A DNA stretch of 53,713 nucleotides from Lachnospiraceae bacterium (GTDB lineage Bacteria > Bacillota > Clostridia > Lachnospirales > Lachnospiraceae): assembly GCA_016282745.1 (NCBI GenBank), contig JAEELL010000039.1, forward strand, positions 1 to 53,713. The letters are read 5' to 3'. The position numbers were made by a program, and so were the translations under genes. Numbering within the stretch: position 1 is the stretch's first letter; the number at the start of each line of letters is the position of its first letter. Shown here one piece after another: positions 15,359 to 23,141 of the stretch. The notes under the pieces are model-generated. The model was not told the DNA's origin and ran no database searches. It saw only the letters and a list, made by a program, of their open reading frames with translations.

Positions 15359-16018
15359 ATGAAGAGAATTCTATTGGCAGAAGATAATGATAGTCTTAGA
15401 GAAGTAATTGCTGATTATCTTGGAGAAAAAGATTTCGAAGTTGTGCAGGCAGAAGATGGGATAATTGCATGGGAAATCTTTCAACAGGAGAAATTTGATT
15501 TAGTACTTCTTGATGTGATGATGCCCGGAATGGATGGTTTTGAAGTATGCAAAAAAATAAAAGAGACCGAAAATGTTCCGGTTCTGTTTCTGACCGCAAA
15601 AGTTCAGGAAGAAGATCAGCTTACCGGATACAGGCTTGGTGCAGATGACTATATAGTTAAGCCATTTTCCCTTCCTGTATTACGTGCAAAGTGTCAGGTT
15701 GTGTTGGAGAGAAATCAGGGTATTGGAGACTGGATTGAAGTTGATAATATCAGATTAAGCGAATCCCAGAGAAGAGTTTTTGTAGATGAAAAAGAAGTTG
15801 TACTTCAGCCACTTGATTTTGAACTGTTGCACTATTTTATGAACAATCAGGGCAGAATTCTCACAAGAGATCAGATACTTGTTAAACTTTGGGGATATGA
15901 TTACGAAGGCAGTGACAGGTCTGTTGACACACATGTAAAAAAACTCAGAAAAGCTCTTGGAAATGAAGGCAAGCTGATTAAGACAGTTATCAAAAAAGGA
16001 TATGTTTTTGGAAGTTAG
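15359..16018 (+). CDS. OmpR/PhoB-type response regulator
   Basis: The 219-residue protein has a receiver domain (about residues 1-115) with acidic pocket EDN, phosphoacceptor D52 in LVLLDVMMPGMDG and K in IVKPF. A winged-helix output domain follows (QPLDFELLHYFMNNQGRILT, then the SDRSVDTHVKKLRKAL recognition helix). The ATG at 15359 follows GGAAGAGG by 8 bp; an in-frame ATG 18 bp earlier has no binding site. It lies between two kinases that probably both use it as partner. Possible targets are the operon itself, through the inverted repeat at 13276-13298, and the nearby ABC-F gene; this is inference. Confidence 0.9.
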   Translation: MKRILLAEDNDSLREVIADYLGEKDFEVVQAEDGIIAWEIFQQEKFDLVLLDVMMPGMDGFEVCKKIKETENVPVLFLTAKVQEEDQLTGYRLGADDYIVKPFSLPVLRAKCQVVLERNQGIGDWIEVDNIRLSESQRRVFVDEKEVVLQPLDFELLHYFMNNQGRILTRDQILVKLWGYDYEGSDRSVDTHVKKLRKALGNEGKLIKTVIKKGYVFGS

Positions 16019-16062
16019 TGAACTTTTAAAAGGATATGTTTTTAGCAATCAGTGAATTATTA
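15994..16062 (+). repeat. 34-bp duplication over the end of the response regulator gene
   Basis: AAAAGGATATGTTTTT occurs at 15994-16009, inside the last codons, and again at 16028-16043 after the stop. Related flanking sequence (AGTGAA) follows each copy. A segment covering the gene end has been duplicated. Confidence 0.75.
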
Positions 16063-16075
16063 GAGGAATATTGAT

Positions 16076-17962
16076 ATGAATGTTATTAAATGGATTAAAA
16101 ATAATAAAATAGCAATAATGATTGAAGTAGCTGTTATTGTAATAACAATTGTGTTCTGTACCTTTTTTTATGCAAGAGAATACAAAAAGATAGCAGAGAG
16201 TCTTGATAATAGTATTAAATTAGGAACTGATTTAAATTCTGTTAATAATTCACTTGGCAGTGATTTGGGAATTGATGGTATTTCACAAACAATTGACTAC
16301 ACTGTTCATAGGACGTTGAATCATGATCCTGAAACAAGAAAGTGGCTTCAGGAAGCACTATATTATTGTACGAAAAAACATTCCCACAAATATTTGTATC
16401 CATTTGCTGCGCGCTATCAGTTTTTTGATAAGAATCAAAGATTGATATATGACATTAAAGGTGAATATGACATCCTTATTAACTGGAGTAAATATGACAA
16501 TTATGATGTTGCCGTGAAGGAAAGTGGAAATGGGAATGATGAGTCAGACTGGGATGGCACAACATATTCATTAAAATCTGTATTTACTCAGAAACAGATT
16601 AAGGCTGTAATGGACAAAATGATGCCTGAAAATGAAGATGAGATTACATATGCGTTAGAGGTACCAATAGTAAAATTAACCGGATTTTATGATAATGACT
16701 CGTTTGTAATAGTGAGTGCATCATTTAGTTTTTGGGATGACAAAGCAGAATCAAATGTTTTGTATGTAATTACAAATAAAGAAAACGAAGCGGAATCCGG
16801 AGGCAAAACAGTAGACAGATATAATGTAAAATATGCAAAAGAATACGAAAATGAGATAAAAGAAAACGGCTTAGAAGTTTCTGCAGAAGTTGGAAAATTT
16901 GGGAATCCAATTGTTTCAATAGACGGAATTGCAAATCTTAATGAGAGTAACAAAAAGTCGTTGGCTATGGTTGAAAAGTTTTTTTATTTAAGACTGGATG
17001 ATTTAAAACTTGATGAATTAAACGACGAAGAAAAGGTGGAATATATAATTGACAGCGGACTTGAAGATTATTATGATTCTTACAGTAATAATGTGGGATA
17101 TATTATTGCTCAAAAGATAAAATGCGATAATCCAAAAGATCAGGATGTGGTATATGTAAAGGCAGTAGTTTGTTGCTATATTCCAATGTATGTGCTGCTT
17201 TGTTCTTCATTTTTACTTAAGTCACTGATTACTGCTGTTATGCTTGAACTAATGGCAATTATATTTATCATTTTTGGTTACAGATATAAAAAGAAAATGG
17301 AAGAACTCAGGGAAACAAAGAGTGTATTTATAAATGCTATTGCCCATGAGATGAAGACACCGACAGCAGTAATTATGAACAGTTCAGAGTGCATTAAGGA
17401 AGGCATTCATCCGGAGAAAAGAGAGCACTATCAGGAGATAGTATATGATGAAGCAAATCATATTTCAGATTTGGTAGACCAGATGCTCACCTACACAAGA
17501 GTTACGGATTCATATTACAAACCGGCAATGGATAAAGTTGTAATCAATGATATTGTAAGGGAAGTATGTAAAAGATTTAAAGTTCTGACGGATGATAAGA
17601 AGATATCGTTGAAAGTAAACAATTATGCACAGTTCATTGTAAACGGTGACAGAAAACTTCTGGAGATGGTAATTGATAACTATATTTCAAATGCGGTGAA
17701 ATATTGCAAAGAAGACGGAAAAATAATAATAAATGTTGATGTGGTTTCGCTCAAAGTGTTTAATGAGGGTGAAGGTATAAAAACTGATGATTTGAAAAAA
17801 ATCTGGGAGCCTTTGTACAAAGCGGATGAAGCCAGAAGCAGAGATGACGGCTCATCGGGAATGGGACTTGCCATTAGTGCAGGAATAATGAAACTTCATC
17901 GTTTAAAATACGGAGTGGAAAATGTTGAAGGTGGAGTGGAGTTTTATTTCAAAAGTGTTTAA
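16076..17962 (+). CDS. Sensor histidine kinase 2 (paralogue of kinase 1)
   Basis: The 628-residue protein has the same plan as the kinase at 13345-15276. It has a helix near residues 11-33, a divergent external domain, a second helix (about 385-403), HisKA with H424 in AIAHEMKTPTAV, and an HATPase. The external domains differ strongly, so the two probably sense different signals. The catalytic ends are alike at the protein level and share a stretch of about 70 bp with one difference (17804-17874 against 15124-15194). The start follows GAGGAAT. It lies 57 bp after the response regulator. Confidence 0.9.
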   Translation: MNVIKWIKNNKIAIMIEVAVIVITIVFCTFFYAREYKKIAESLDNSIKLGTDLNSVNNSLGSDLGIDGISQTIDYTVHRTLNHDPETRKWLQEALYYCTKKHSHKYLYPFAARYQFFDKNQRLIYDIKGEYDILINWSKYDNYDVAVKESGNGNDESDWDGTTYSLKSVFTQKQIKAVMDKMMPENEDEITYALEVPIVKLTGFYDNDSFVIVSASFSFWDDKAESNVLYVITNKENEAESGGKTVDRYNVKYAKEYENEIKENGLEVSAEVGKFGNPIVSIDGIANLNESNKKSLAMVEKFFYLRLDDLKLDELNDEEKVEYIIDSGLEDYYDSYSNNVGYIIAQKIKCDNPKDQDVVYVKAVVCCYIPMYVLLCSSFLLKSLITAVMLELMAIIFIIFGYRYKKKMEELRETKSVFINAIAHEMKTPTAVIMNSSECIKEGIHPEKREHYQEIVYDEANHISDLVDQMLTYTRVTDSYYKPAMDKVVINDIVREVCKRFKVLTDDKKISLKVNNYAQFIVNGDRKLLEMVIDNYISNAVKYCKEDGKIIINVDVVSLKVFNEGEGIKTDDLKKIWEPLYKADEARSRDDGSSGMGLAISAGIMKLHRLKYGVENVEGGVEFYFKSV

Positions 17963-17988
17963 AATAAAAAAAGATAGGAGAATAAAAC

Positions 17989-18732
17989 ATGGAAAGAATT
18001 AAAGAACTTAATGTTTTTCAAAAAGGAATCATGTTGTTAATGGCCATCATGATAATAGTATTCGCAGGGATTTATCTAAAGGTTGGTTCGAAGGTTGGAT
18101 TAAGATATAATGGCAAGATTCTTGTTCAGACAAAAGAGAATGGCAATACTTTTTACACAGGTAAATTCAAGGGAACACAGGCTCAGTTTACAGTTTCTGA
18201 AGATGGAACGGTGGTTTTGGAATATGGTGATAAAACTTACGGACCTTATTCGGTTACCAAGGATGAAGAGAATCCGGATATCTTAGTATTTCGTGAGGAC
18301 GATAAAGCGATATTTAGAGGCATGGTTGAACATTCTGATGGCAGCTACACACTTTTGGATGAAGATGGAATGTTTAGTAATGCTAATTTTTCATCAACCT
18401 ATACGACTGTCGATGGAACTGTATATAATGCTGATGGAAGTATTTATGATAGCATGAAACCGGGAATTGTTGATATTTATCGGCTGGTTATTGATCCTGT
18501 AATGACTCATAAAGGTGAAGGATTCTTGTGGCTTGTGGGTGTGATTTTGTGCATTCTAAATGCTGTTTTGATTCTCTTTGCAGATGAAATATTTAGGTTT
18601 AATTTATCGTTCAGTGTTCGCGATCCTTATGATGTAGAACCTTCATTTTTTGAAATGGCGGGAAGATATTTAAGTTGGATAGCATTGTTTGTAGTGGCTG
18701 CGGGCATCTTTGTATATGGTATTGTTGCTTAA
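17989..18732 (+). CDS. Membrane protein of the kinase operon, unknown function
   Basis: The 247-residue protein has one transmembrane helix near residues 13-29, a beta-rich external region (about 30-165) with repeated DG turns, and two helices near the C-terminus (about 180-200 and 226-246). I do not recognise the family. It follows kinase 2 by 26 bp with AGGAG before its ATG, so it is probably cotranscribed. It may be a sensor accessory or a target of the system. Confidence 0.7.
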   Translation: MERIKELNVFQKGIMLLMAIMIIVFAGIYLKVGSKVGLRYNGKILVQTKENGNTFYTGKFKGTQAQFTVSEDGTVVLEYGDKTYGPYSVTKDEENPDILVFREDDKAIFRGMVEHSDGSYTLLDEDGMFSNANFSSTYTTVDGTVYNADGSIYDSMKPGIVDIYRLVIDPVMTHKGEGFLWLVGVILCILNAVLILFADEIFRFNLSFSVRDPYDVEPSFFEMAGRYLSWIALFVVAAGIFVYGIVA

Positions 18733-18752
18733 TAATTAAAAATGTAATTTAC

Positions 18753-18788
18753 ATGGCGAGGGATAATTCATCAAATCTGCTTGAATGA
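18753..18788 (+). CDS. Possible 11-codon leader peptide
   Basis: ATG at 18753 starts an 11-codon frame (MARDNSSNLLE) that ends at TGA 18786-18788. It lies before the attenuator of the ABC-F gene and overlaps the left arm of a perfect hairpin, TCATCAAAT/ATTTGATGA (18768-18776 with 18789-18797). Genes for ribosome-protecting ABC-F proteins are often controlled by such leaders, but this one has only a weak binding site. Confidence 0.3.
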   Translation: MARDNSSNLLE

Positions 18789-18847
18789 ATTTGATGACTT
18801 CCTTCAATGCTTAGTGAGTAATAAATATAGAAGTTGATTCAGAACAT

Positions 18848-18879
18848 AAGACTATTTGGAAACATTTAGTCTTTTTTTT
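18848..18879 (+). terminator. Attenuator-like terminator before the ABC-F gene
   Basis: AAGACTA (18848-18854) pairs with TAGTCTT (18867-18873) over a 12-nt loop, and T8 (18872-18879) overlaps the stem end. It lies only 45 bp before the ABC-F start codon. It could end the kinase operon, but its position suits transcription attenuation of the ABC-F gene by ribosome-targeting antibiotics, as known for vmlR-type genes. Confidence 0.65.
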
Positions 18880-18924
18880 ATGGTACACTTAAAACATAAC
18901 AGGAATCTGAGAGGAGGAATGTGT

Positions 18925-20436
18925 ATGGCACAGATTTTAGTAAATAACCTTACTTTCGGATATGAGGGTAGTTTTGATTTAATATTTGACAATGTTTCCT
19001 TTAGCATAGACACAGATTGGAAACTTGGATTGATTGGAAGAAACGGAAAAGGAAAGAGTACTTTCCTAAATCTTTTGATGGGAAAATATAAGTATCAGGG
19101 GACAATTCAGACGAACACGGTATTTGATTATTTTCCATATATTATAAATGATGAGCAGATGAAGCAGAGTGCGGCAGAGTTTATTGAAGATTTAAAAACC
19201 GGATGCGAGAGCTGGCGAGTTATGTGTGAACTTAATCTTATGGGAGTGGATACAGAGATTTTGTACCGTCCCTTTGAGACTTTAAGTCACGGAGAGAGAA
19301 CCAAAGTATTGCTCGCAGTGTTGTTTTCAGGAGAGAATGACTTCCTTTTGATTGATGAGCCGACAAATCATCTGGATGTGGAGTCCAGGGTTACAATCAG
19401 AGAATATCTTGCAAAGAAGAAAGGTTTTATCCTTGTATCCCACGACAGAGAATTGTTAGATGGTTGTATTGACCATGTTCTGGTACTGAACAGGCAGACC
19501 ATCGAAGTACAAAACGGTAACTTTTCAAGCTGGTGGGAAAACAAAGAAAAGAAAGATTCCTTTGCCCGGGCTGAAAATAAGAAGCATCTTAAGGAAATTG
19601 AAAAATTAGGAAAAGCAGCGGCTACTACAGCTGAATGGGCGGCAAAGGGTGAGAGTAGAAAAATAGGTTACGATTCGATTAAAGAGCCTGACAGACCTGC
19701 AAATGCCAGAACTTATATCAGTTCAAAGACAAAGAAAATGCAGTCGAAAGTCAAACAGATTGAAAAGAGAATCAATCGTGAGATAGAGGAAAAAGAAGAT
19801 CTCTTAGTGGATATTGAAGATGTGGTAGATTTGAAAATAATGCCACTGATTCATCACAAAGAGGTTCTTGTAAATGTCAGAGATTTTTCAGTGACCTATA
19901 AGGGCAGTGAGACACCTGTATTTGAAAATCTCACATTTCAGATAAAGCGTGGCGAGAGAGTATGCCTTAGGGGAGCAAACGGTTGTGGAAAATCAACAGT
20001 GATAAAAGCAATATTGAAGAAGTTAAATGATGATACAGTACAAAATGGAATAATGGAGATTGCAAGCGGACTAGTTATCTCATACGTTAATCAGGATACT
20101 TCAGGACTTCACGGAACCATAAGAGAATATTGCAAAGAAAAGGGCATAGAGGAAAGTTTGCTTTGTGCAATTCTTCGCCAACTTGATTTTGACAGAGTGC
20201 AGTTTGTTAAAAAGATGGAAGATTTCTCCGAGGGACAAAAGAAGAAAGTACTTTTAGCCACAAGTTTAATTACACCTGCGCATCTATATATCTGGGATGA
20301 GCCATTTAATTATATTGATGTATTTTCAAGAATGCAGATAGAAAAATTGATAGAAACATACGATTTTACGATGCTTTTCGTCGAACATGATTCAAGATTC
20401 TGTGATAAAATTGCAACAAGAACAGTTAATATGTAG
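18925..20436 (+). CDS. ABC-F ribosome-protection ATPase (Lsa/CplR-like)
   Basis: The 503-residue cytoplasmic protein has two ABC ATPase domains and no membrane segments. Domain 1 has GRNGKGKST, the signature LSHGERTKV and LLIDEPTNHLD. Domain 2 has GANGCGKST, FSEGQKKKV and YIWDEPFNYID. A charged helical linker of about 80 residues joins them (about 205-290), the part that reaches into the ribosome in antibiotic-resistance ABC-F proteins. The compact size and linker resemble the Lsa/Vga/CplR group, which protect against lincosamides, streptogramin A and pleuromutilins; the spectrum cannot be read from sequence. The ATG at 18925 is chosen because GAGGAGG lies 7 bp upstream. The attenuator-like leader supports an induced resistance role. 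Confidence 0.85.
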   Translation: MAQILVNNLTFGYEGSFDLIFDNVSFSIDTDWKLGLIGRNGKGKSTFLNLLMGKYKYQGTIQTNTVFDYFPYIINDEQMKQSAAEFIEDLKTGCESWRVMCELNLMGVDTEILYRPFETLSHGERTKVLLAVLFSGENDFLLIDEPTNHLDVESRVTIREYLAKKKGFILVSHDRELLDGCIDHVLVLNRQTIEVQNGNFSSWWENKEKKDSFARAENKKHLKEIEKLGKAAATTAEWAAKGESRKIGYDSIKEPDRPANARTYISSKTKKMQSKVKQIEKRINREIEEKEDLLVDIEDVVDLKIMPLIHHKEVLVNVRDFSVTYKGSETPVFENLTFQIKRGERVCLRGANGCGKSTVIKAILKKLNDDTVQNGIMEIASGLVISYVNQDTSGLHGTIREYCKEKGIEESLLCAILRQLDFDRVQFVKKMEDFSEGQKKKVLLATSLITPAHLYIWDEPFNYIDVFSRMQIEKLIETYDFTMLFVEHDSRFCDKIATRTVNM

Positions 20437-20451
20437 CTACTTTGAGTTATA

Positions 20452-20493
20452 GGAAGTCTCAGGTGTATTCAAAAGAAGAATGCTAAGACTTCC
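20452..20493. other. Long-loop inverted repeat after the ABC-F gene
   Basis: GGAAGTCT (20452-20459) and AGACTTCC (20486-20493) are perfectly complementary with a 26-nt loop. No T-run follows. It may be an RNA hairpin at the 3' end of the ABC-F mRNA or an operator for the next gene. Confidence 0.4.
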
Positions 20494-20545
20494 GTTAATA
20501 AGGAAAGTGGCACAAGGGGAATAATACGATAAGAGGAACATGAAA

Positions 20546-21460
20546 ATGCAGAAGAGTTATCTGAATGTTATAGATATTGAAACAGGTGAAGTTGAGGTCC
20601 TTCACACATATGAGCAAATAATAGAGGCACCAAACTGGAACAAAAACAACGACTGCCTGTATTTCAATTCTAATGGACATATTTACAAATATGATCCGAT
20701 TACGGATACGGATGAAATGATTGATACCGGTATTTGTGATGAGTGCAATAATGATCATGTTCTGTCGCCGGATTGCAATATGATTGCAGTTAGTCACAAT
20801 ACAAATCATGACTGGTTGCAGTGTCAGATATATGTATGCCCTATTGAAGGGGGAGAAGCAACACTTGTCACAAAAGAAAAACCAAGTTTTCTTCATGGCT
20901 GGTCTCCTGCTACAAATGAACTTTGCTATTGTGCCTTCAGAACAATAGATGGTGAGAGGCATGTAGATGTGTACAAGACGAGTGTTCTCAACTATCTTAG
21001 TGTGAATAATAATGGGAATGACAATGCTGATGCTGATAGAATTATTCAAGGAGATTTTGCAGAAGAAAGACTCACATCAGTTGGTTTTAACGACGGACCG
21101 GAATTTTCTCCTGATGGAAAACATATCTGGTACAACAGCACCATTACCGGAATGATGCAGATATGGCGTATGAATGAAGATGGAACAGAAAAAGTTCAGA
21201 TGACTGACAATGACACACATAATTGGTTTGCTCATGTTTCGCCGGACGGAAAGAAAGTTGTATACCTTGCTTTCAATAAAGCGGATCAACTTCCGGAACA
21301 ACATCTTCCAAATCTTCATGTAGAATTGTGGATTATGGATTATGACGGTTCAAATAAACGAAGACTTGTCAGTTTGTTTGGGGGGCAGGGAACCATCAAT
21401 GTAAATTCATGGAATAAAGACAGCAGACGCCTGGCGTTTGTAAGTTATGATGAAATATAA
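20546..21460 (+). CDS. WD40-like beta-propeller (TolB-type) protein
   Basis: The 304-residue protein lacks a signal peptide and contains several beta-propeller blades, of which FSPDGKHIWYNSTITGMMQI with WRMNEDGTEK and VSPDGKKVVYLAF with LWIMDYDGSNKRRL are the clearest PD40/WD40-like units. Members of this group in Firmicutes are cytoplasmic and of unknown role. Two ATG codons compete: 20546 is 8 bp from GAGGA and is preferred over 20540. A terminator follows. Confidence 0.75.
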   Translation: MQKSYLNVIDIETGEVEVLHTYEQIIEAPNWNKNNDCLYFNSNGHIYKYDPITDTDEMIDTGICDECNNDHVLSPDCNMIAVSHNTNHDWLQCQIYVCPIEGGEATLVTKEKPSFLHGWSPATNELCYCAFRTIDGERHVDVYKTSVLNYLSVNNNGNDNADADRIIQGDFAEERLTSVGFNDGPEFSPDGKHIWYNSTITGMMQIWRMNEDGTEKVQMTDNDTHNWFAHVSPDGKKVVYLAFNKADQLPEQHLPNLHVELWIMDYDGSNKRRLVSLFGGQGTINVNSWNKDSRRLAFVSYDEI

Positions 21461-21479
21461 CTAAGTAGATGTTTGATAA

Positions 21480-21525
21480 GGCTGTTACGCCAGCAGATTA
21501 TTTTTGTTAGCGTAGCAGCCTTTTT
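21480..21525 (+). terminator. Intrinsic terminator after the beta-propeller gene
   Basis: GGCTGTTACGC pairs with GCGTAGCAGCC (one G-U pair) over a 20-nt loop and is followed by TTTTT. Confidence 0.85.
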
Positions 21526-21572
21526 GTCATCTAAGATGAGCTAAGGATGGAGAAAGATAATAGCTAAGCAGA

Positions 21573-21602
21573 ATGCCCTCGCCTTTGAAAAGGTGGGGTA
21601 AT
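21573..21602. repeat. REP-like palindromic unit
   Basis: CCTTT/AAAGG with flanking CCC/GGGG runs forms a small hairpin in the gap between the terminator and the aldo/keto reductase gene. Similar CCTCC-loop-GAAGGTGGGG units occur near 23061-23084 and 27416-27473, so it may belong to an intergenic repeat family. Confidence 0.4.
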
Positions 21603-21709
21603 GTTAGAAAGAGAATAAGGAGACTGTTATAAGTGATGGGGAAAAATGTTTTAGTCAGAGTCTTGAATTGTTACATTTAAGAAACAAATTATTATAGATT
21701 AGAAAAATC

Positions 21710-21723
21710 AGCTTTGGTATAAT
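21710..21723 (+). promoter_or_regulatory. Extended -10 promoter of the aldo/keto reductase gene
   Basis: TGGTATAAT (with TATAAT at 21718-21723) is an extended -10 element 43 bp before the start codon. The -35 region is poor, as is common with TGn promoters. Confidence 0.45.
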
Positions 21724-21765
21724 TGAGAAAATGGGCGTAGTTTCATAAGAAAAGGAGATTTAACT

Positions 21766-22893
21766 ATGGAAAAAAGAAAAATTAGCAAGTTGAATATTGA
21801 AACATCACTGTTAGGTTTTGGTTGCATGAGATTTCCTACAAAGGATGGAAAAATAGAAGAAGTAGAAGCAACAAAGATGCTTCAAATGGCATATGACAGC
21901 GGAGTGAATTATTTTGATACAGCATATGTTTATCACGATGGATTGAGTGAGGTATTTACTGGAAAGGTACTTGATACATTTCCGCGTGATTCATACTACC
22001 TTGCAACAAAACTTCCGGTGTGGGAAGTTCATAAGAAAGAAGATGTGGAGAGATTGTTGGATGAACAGCTTTCAAAATTACATAAGGACTATATTGATTT
22101 CTATCTTCTTCATGCCCTGAATGGCAGCAGATGGGACGATATGGAAAAATACGAAGTTTTTGAAGCTTGTGAAGAGATGAGAAGGAAAGGAAAAATCAAG
22201 TATATAGGATTTTCTTTCCATGATGATTACGAGGCTTTTGAAAAGATTATTAAAGCTAAGGACTGGGATTTTTGTCAGATTCAGCTCAATTATATGGATA
22301 CCGACATCCAGGCAGGAATGAAGGGATATAAGCTGGCTGAAAGCATGGGAATACCTATGGTCATTATGGAGCCAATCAAAGGCGGTAATCTTGCAACACT
22401 TCCTAAAGAAATTGAGGATATATTTAAGAGTAAGAGAGCTGATGCTTCAGTTGCAAGCTGGGCGCTCAGATGGGTTGCATCCCTTCCAAATATTATGACG
22501 GTATTGAGTGGTATGTCTAATTTGGAACAGACAGAGGATAACCTTAATACATTTTCTAATTTTGAGCCAATGACAGAAGAAGAGAATGAAGTAGTTAAGA
22601 AGGCAGCAGAAACAATTTGCAGCAGAGTAGCTAACGGATGTACAGGATGCCGTTACTGCATGCCATGTCCTGCAGGAGTTGATATTCCAAAGAATTTCCA
22701 TATCTGGAACCAGTATCATATGTATATGAATAAAGGCGGACTTGGCTGGATGTGGTACAACGAAATTGAGGAAGCACAAAAAGCACACAACTGTATCAAG
22801 TGCGGAGCCTGTGAAGCGGTTTGCCCACAGAAGCTGAGCATCAGGGATGACCTGGAAAAGATGGATAAAGAGATTGCCGAAGCACTCAAATAA
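21766..22893 (+). CDS. Aldo/keto reductase with C-terminal 4Fe-4S ferredoxin domain
   Basis: The 375-residue protein has an aldo/keto reductase barrel (about residues 1-280) with the catalytic tetrad visible as D in NYFDTAYVYHDG, the following Y, K in ATKLPV and H in LLHAL. The C-terminal region has CTGCRYCMPCPAGVDIP and CIKCGACEAVCPQ, giving ferredoxin-like cysteine clusters. This fused type is widespread in anaerobes and is thought to be a redox enzyme of unknown substrate. The ATG follows AAGGAG. It appears monocistronic. The iron-sulfur domain supports an anaerobic host. Confidence 0.9.
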   Translation: MEKRKISKLNIETSLLGFGCMRFPTKDGKIEEVEATKMLQMAYDSGVNYFDTAYVYHDGLSEVFTGKVLDTFPRDSYYLATKLPVWEVHKKEDVERLLDEQLSKLHKDYIDFYLLHALNGSRWDDMEKYEVFEACEEMRRKGKIKYIGFSFHDDYEAFEKIIKAKDWDFCQIQLNYMDTDIQAGMKGYKLAESMGIPMVIMEPIKGGNLATLPKEIEDIFKSKRADASVASWALRWVASLPNIMTVLSGMSNLEQTEDNLNTFSNFEPMTEEENEVVKKAAETICSRVANGCTGCRYCMPCPAGVDIPKNFHIWNQYHMYMNKGGLGWMWYNEIEEAQKAHNCIKCGACEAVCPQKLSIRDDLEKMDKEIAEALK

Positions 22894-23060
22894 TAGCAAC
22901 ATCCGGACTTGAAATTACAGTGAATCTTACAACTCAGATTGGTTGACAAGGGGTATTTTATAGCGTTAAAATATAGTTAGTATTTTGGTTCGGAAAATCC
23001 CATTGTATGCCGTATGATTTTTACTTCTGACAGGGTATAGTATAACTGAGAAGTATATGT

Positions 23061-23084
23061 TTCCCTCCTCTAAACAAAGTGAAG
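23061..23084. repeat. CCTCC-TAAACAAAGTGAAG repeat unit, copy A
   Basis: The segment TCCCTCC...TAAACAAAGTGAAG here closely matches 27427-27449. Both are intergenic and lie 60-110 bp before a gene. It forms part of an imperfect hairpin with GTATATG/CATAC flanks. Confidence 0.45.
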
Positions 23085-23141
23085 CATACGAGTGTAAGTG
23101 GAATGGGTGTGTAACCATATAGTGAAAGGAGAAAACTATAT

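Noticed and set aside
22900-23141. c-di-GMP or other riboswitch before the secreted protein gene
   Set aside because: No conserved riboswitch core was recognisable; only an imperfect hairpin repeat is present.
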